A DNA stretch of 14,701 bases. It comes from HGM13006 sp964527315 (GTDB taxonomy: Bacteria; Bacillota; Clostridia; Oscillospirales; Oscillospiraceae). Within the stretch, counting starts at the first letter, position 1; each line of letters begins with the position of its first letter. Positions 14,109-14,701 of this stretch are shown in pieces. Location: positions 1 through 14,701 of the forward strand of contig CAZGOQ010000052.1 of assembly GCA_964527315.1 (NCBI GenBank), written 5' to 3'. Position numbers and translations under genes: made by a program. Below the pieces are notes generated by a model, which did no database searches, was not told the origin of the DNA, and saw only the letters and a program-made list of their open reading frames with translations.

Positions 14109-14519
14109 ATGGGCGGCAGAGGCGCAAGCAGCGGAGTAAGTAACAGCAACAACAAGGGCGGCGGCGGGAAAAATTATGGGACGCAGTATCACACGGTTCT
14201 AGAAGATGGCAATATCAAATTTGTAGAAGCAAATAGCCGTGAATCTGAGGCTCTGTTTGAAACCATGACTGCCGGACGTGTTTATGTCCGAGTGGGCGGG
14301 GAAAACCTGTTGCAGATCATTTACTTTGACACTGACAACAGACGCACAAAAACAATCGATCTAAATCATTTCCATGGTAAAGAAAAACCACACACGCATC
14401 ATGGATATGAACACAACGAAAACGACAGTGAAAAAGGGTATACGCGATTGACAATCGAAGAAAAGAAAATGGTTGACAGGGTAGAACGGCTTTGGTATAA
14501 TTATCTTGGCGGGAGATAG
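14109..14519 (+). CDS. Prophage protein of unknown function with MGGRGASSG start
   Basis: 136-aa protein. It opens with MGGRGASSG and an Asn/Gly-rich linker (to about residue 22), an N-terminal style I know from phage structural and packaging-region proteins of gut Firmicutes. The middle (about 23-85) looks like a small alpha/beta domain. The C-terminus has KPHTHHGYEHNEND (histidine-rich, possibly metal-binding) and a helix EKKMVDRVERLWYN. A truncated paralog of this C-terminus lies directly upstream (13860-13991). Start: AGAGGTG (14096-14102) is 6 nt before the ATG at 14109; a longer frame to 14016 would run through the terminator hairpin and is rejected. The stop codon (14517-14519) lies inside the second tRNA-like fold. 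A role next to a terminase small-subunit gene suggests phage packaging or head assembly, but the function is unknown. Confidence 0.7.
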   Translation: MGGRGASSGVSNSNNKGGGGKNYGTQYHTVLEDGNIKFVEANSRESEALFETMTAGRVYVRVGGENLLQIIYFDTDNRRTKTIDLNHFHGKEKPHTHHGYEHNENDSEKGYTRLTIEEKKMVDRVERLWYNYLGGR

Positions 14520-14580
14520 TTTAGGCTGGCAGAACATGTTGTTAGACGAGGCATCGGTTCAATTCCGGTTGACCGCCAAG
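14505..14580 (+). ncRNA. tRNA-like fold 2 overlapping the end of the phage ORF
   Basis: 76 nt, tRNA-sized. An 8-bp closing stem (CTTGGCGG 14505-14512, CCGCCAAG 14573-14580). A D-arm-like unit follows with TA before it (U8/A9-like), stem GTTT/GAAC and loop AGGCTGGCA with the conserved GG (14519-14535). A T-arm-like unit has stem ATCGG/CCGGT and loop TTCAATT (14553-14569). The anticodon region is short (17 nt) and pairs poorly, there is no variable loop, and the acceptor-like stem has an internal loop, so this is a degenerate tRNA or a mimic. Its 5' strand is inside the coding sequence, and its 3' end directly abuts the terminator at 14581. Confidence 0.55.
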
Positions 14581-14613
14581 CAGGGTGCAGAAATGCGCCC
14601 TGTTTCTATTTCT
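14581..14613 (+). terminator. Rho-independent terminator abutting tRNA-like fold 2
   Basis: An 8-bp stem with one wobble (CAGGGTGC 14581-14588, GCGCCCTG 14595-14602), loop AGAAAT, then the T-rich TTTCTATTTCT. There is no gap between it and the tRNA-like fold. Confidence 0.75.
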
Positions 14614-14623
14614 GAATATTTTA

Positions 14624-14657
14624 ACCGTTGGCGGCTTTTGCTGTCAGCGGTATTTTT
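14624..14657 (+). terminator. Second hairpin with T-tract before the next phage gene
   Basis: A 12-bp stem with three wobbles (14624-14635 with 14640-14651), TTTT loop, then ATTTTTA. It corresponds in position and 3' sequence to the terminator at 14051-14086. Confidence 0.65.
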
Positions 14658-14661
14658 ATGC
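14647..14661 (+). repeat. 15-nt junction repeat, copy 2
   Basis: Identical to 14076-14090 (GCGGTATTTTTATGC), 571 bp downstream, again ahead of a ribosome binding site and gene start. Confidence 0.85.
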
Positions 14662-14677
14662 CCGGAGGTGACTTTAT

Positions 14678-14701
14678 GTGGCAAAAGGCAAATATCAAAA
14701 G
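14678..14701 (+). CDS. Probable phage terminase small subunit, 5' end only
   Basis: GGAGGTG (14664-14670) is followed 7 nt later by GTG and the codons for (M)AKGKYQK, running off the window. That opening matches the N-terminus I associate with helix-turn-helix phage terminase small subunits of Firmicute prophages (MAKGKY-x-x-WL). An ATG at 14676 in another frame would give MWQKANIK, which I recognise in nothing. Only eight codons are visible, so the identity is tentative. It agrees with the prophage look of the gene just upstream. Confidence 0.45.

Noticed and set aside
14541..14547. GTTAGAC matching the integron attC core GTTRRRY
   Set aside because: No matching RYYYAAC partner lies at the other end of a palindrome, and no integron integrase is present. 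A single 7-mer match is expected by chance.
14505..14580. A functional tRNA gene
   Set aside because: D-arm and T-arm look right, but the anticodon stem pairs poorly, the variable loop is missing, the acceptor-like stem has an internal loop and there is no free NCCA end. Kept only as tRNA-like.
1..14701. CRISPR array, rRNA or riboswitch
   Set aside because: I saw no regularly spaced repeats, no rRNA-like stretch and no aptamer consensus in the untranslated regions, which are all short.

Overview
The window looks like a low-to-moderate GC anaerobic Firmicute, most likely a gut clostridium of the Oscillospiraceae/Lachnospiraceae type. The reasons are strong AGGAGG-type ribosome binding sites, a clostridial lipobox on the TRAP binding protein, iron-sulfur flavoenzymes typical of strict anaerobes, and Firmicute-type recombinase and prophage remnants at the edges. 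This is inferred from gene style; no marker gene is present.

Layout. Positions 1-430 hold a decayed minus-strand gene of unknown function. An extended -10 promoter (518-526) then starts a two-gene plus-strand unit encoding two paralogous FAD-dependent reductase/dehydrogenases of the fumarate reductase / 3-ketosteroid dehydrogenase superfamily (576-2114 and 2140-3744). It ends at a good intrinsic terminator (3761-3797). Converging on it from the right is a six-gene minus-strand operon, in transcription order: MFS transporter (12297-11095), two paralogous FMN/4Fe-4S/FAD ene-reductases of the 2-enoate reductase / 2,4-dienoyl-CoA reductase family (10957-9005 and 8980-7013), and a TRAP transporter in the order DctQ (6992-6393), DctM (6396-5092), DctP (5030-3873). 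A LysR regulator (12589-13470) is divergent from this operon. The 290-bp divergent region carries a clear minus-strand promoter and what looks like the tail of a second, lost LysR gene.

How the genes may work together (inference). The TRAP system imports an external unsaturated compound. Four flavoproteins of two families reduce or desaturate it. The MFS protein exports a product or imports a related compound. LysR senses the substrate or an intermediate. Three active-site departures argue against an ordinary C4-dicarboxylate/fumarate system: both fumarate-reductase-like proteins lack the His and Arg that bind fumarate carboxylates, the TRAP binding protein has Gly where the family's carboxylate-binding Arg is expected, and one ene-reductase has Pro where its partner has the active-site His. 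The gene set (two ene-reductases, other flavoproteins, an MFS carrier) recalls bile-acid/steroid reduction clusters, but no CoA ligase, CoA transferase or dehydratase is present, so the substrate is open.

From 13471 to the end the sequence is mobile-element debris and prophage: a 5'-truncated serine recombinase fused tail-on to a truncated phage ORF, an intact paralog of that phage ORF (14109-14519), and the first codons of a probable phage terminase small subunit (from 14678). The two gene junctions in this phage stretch each carry a tRNA-like fold that directly abuts a Rho-independent terminator, followed by an identical 15-nt block before the next gene. I consider this the most unusual structure in the window. 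The MFS / ene-reductase junction also carries a 119-bp-period tandem duplication that records a past rearrangement.
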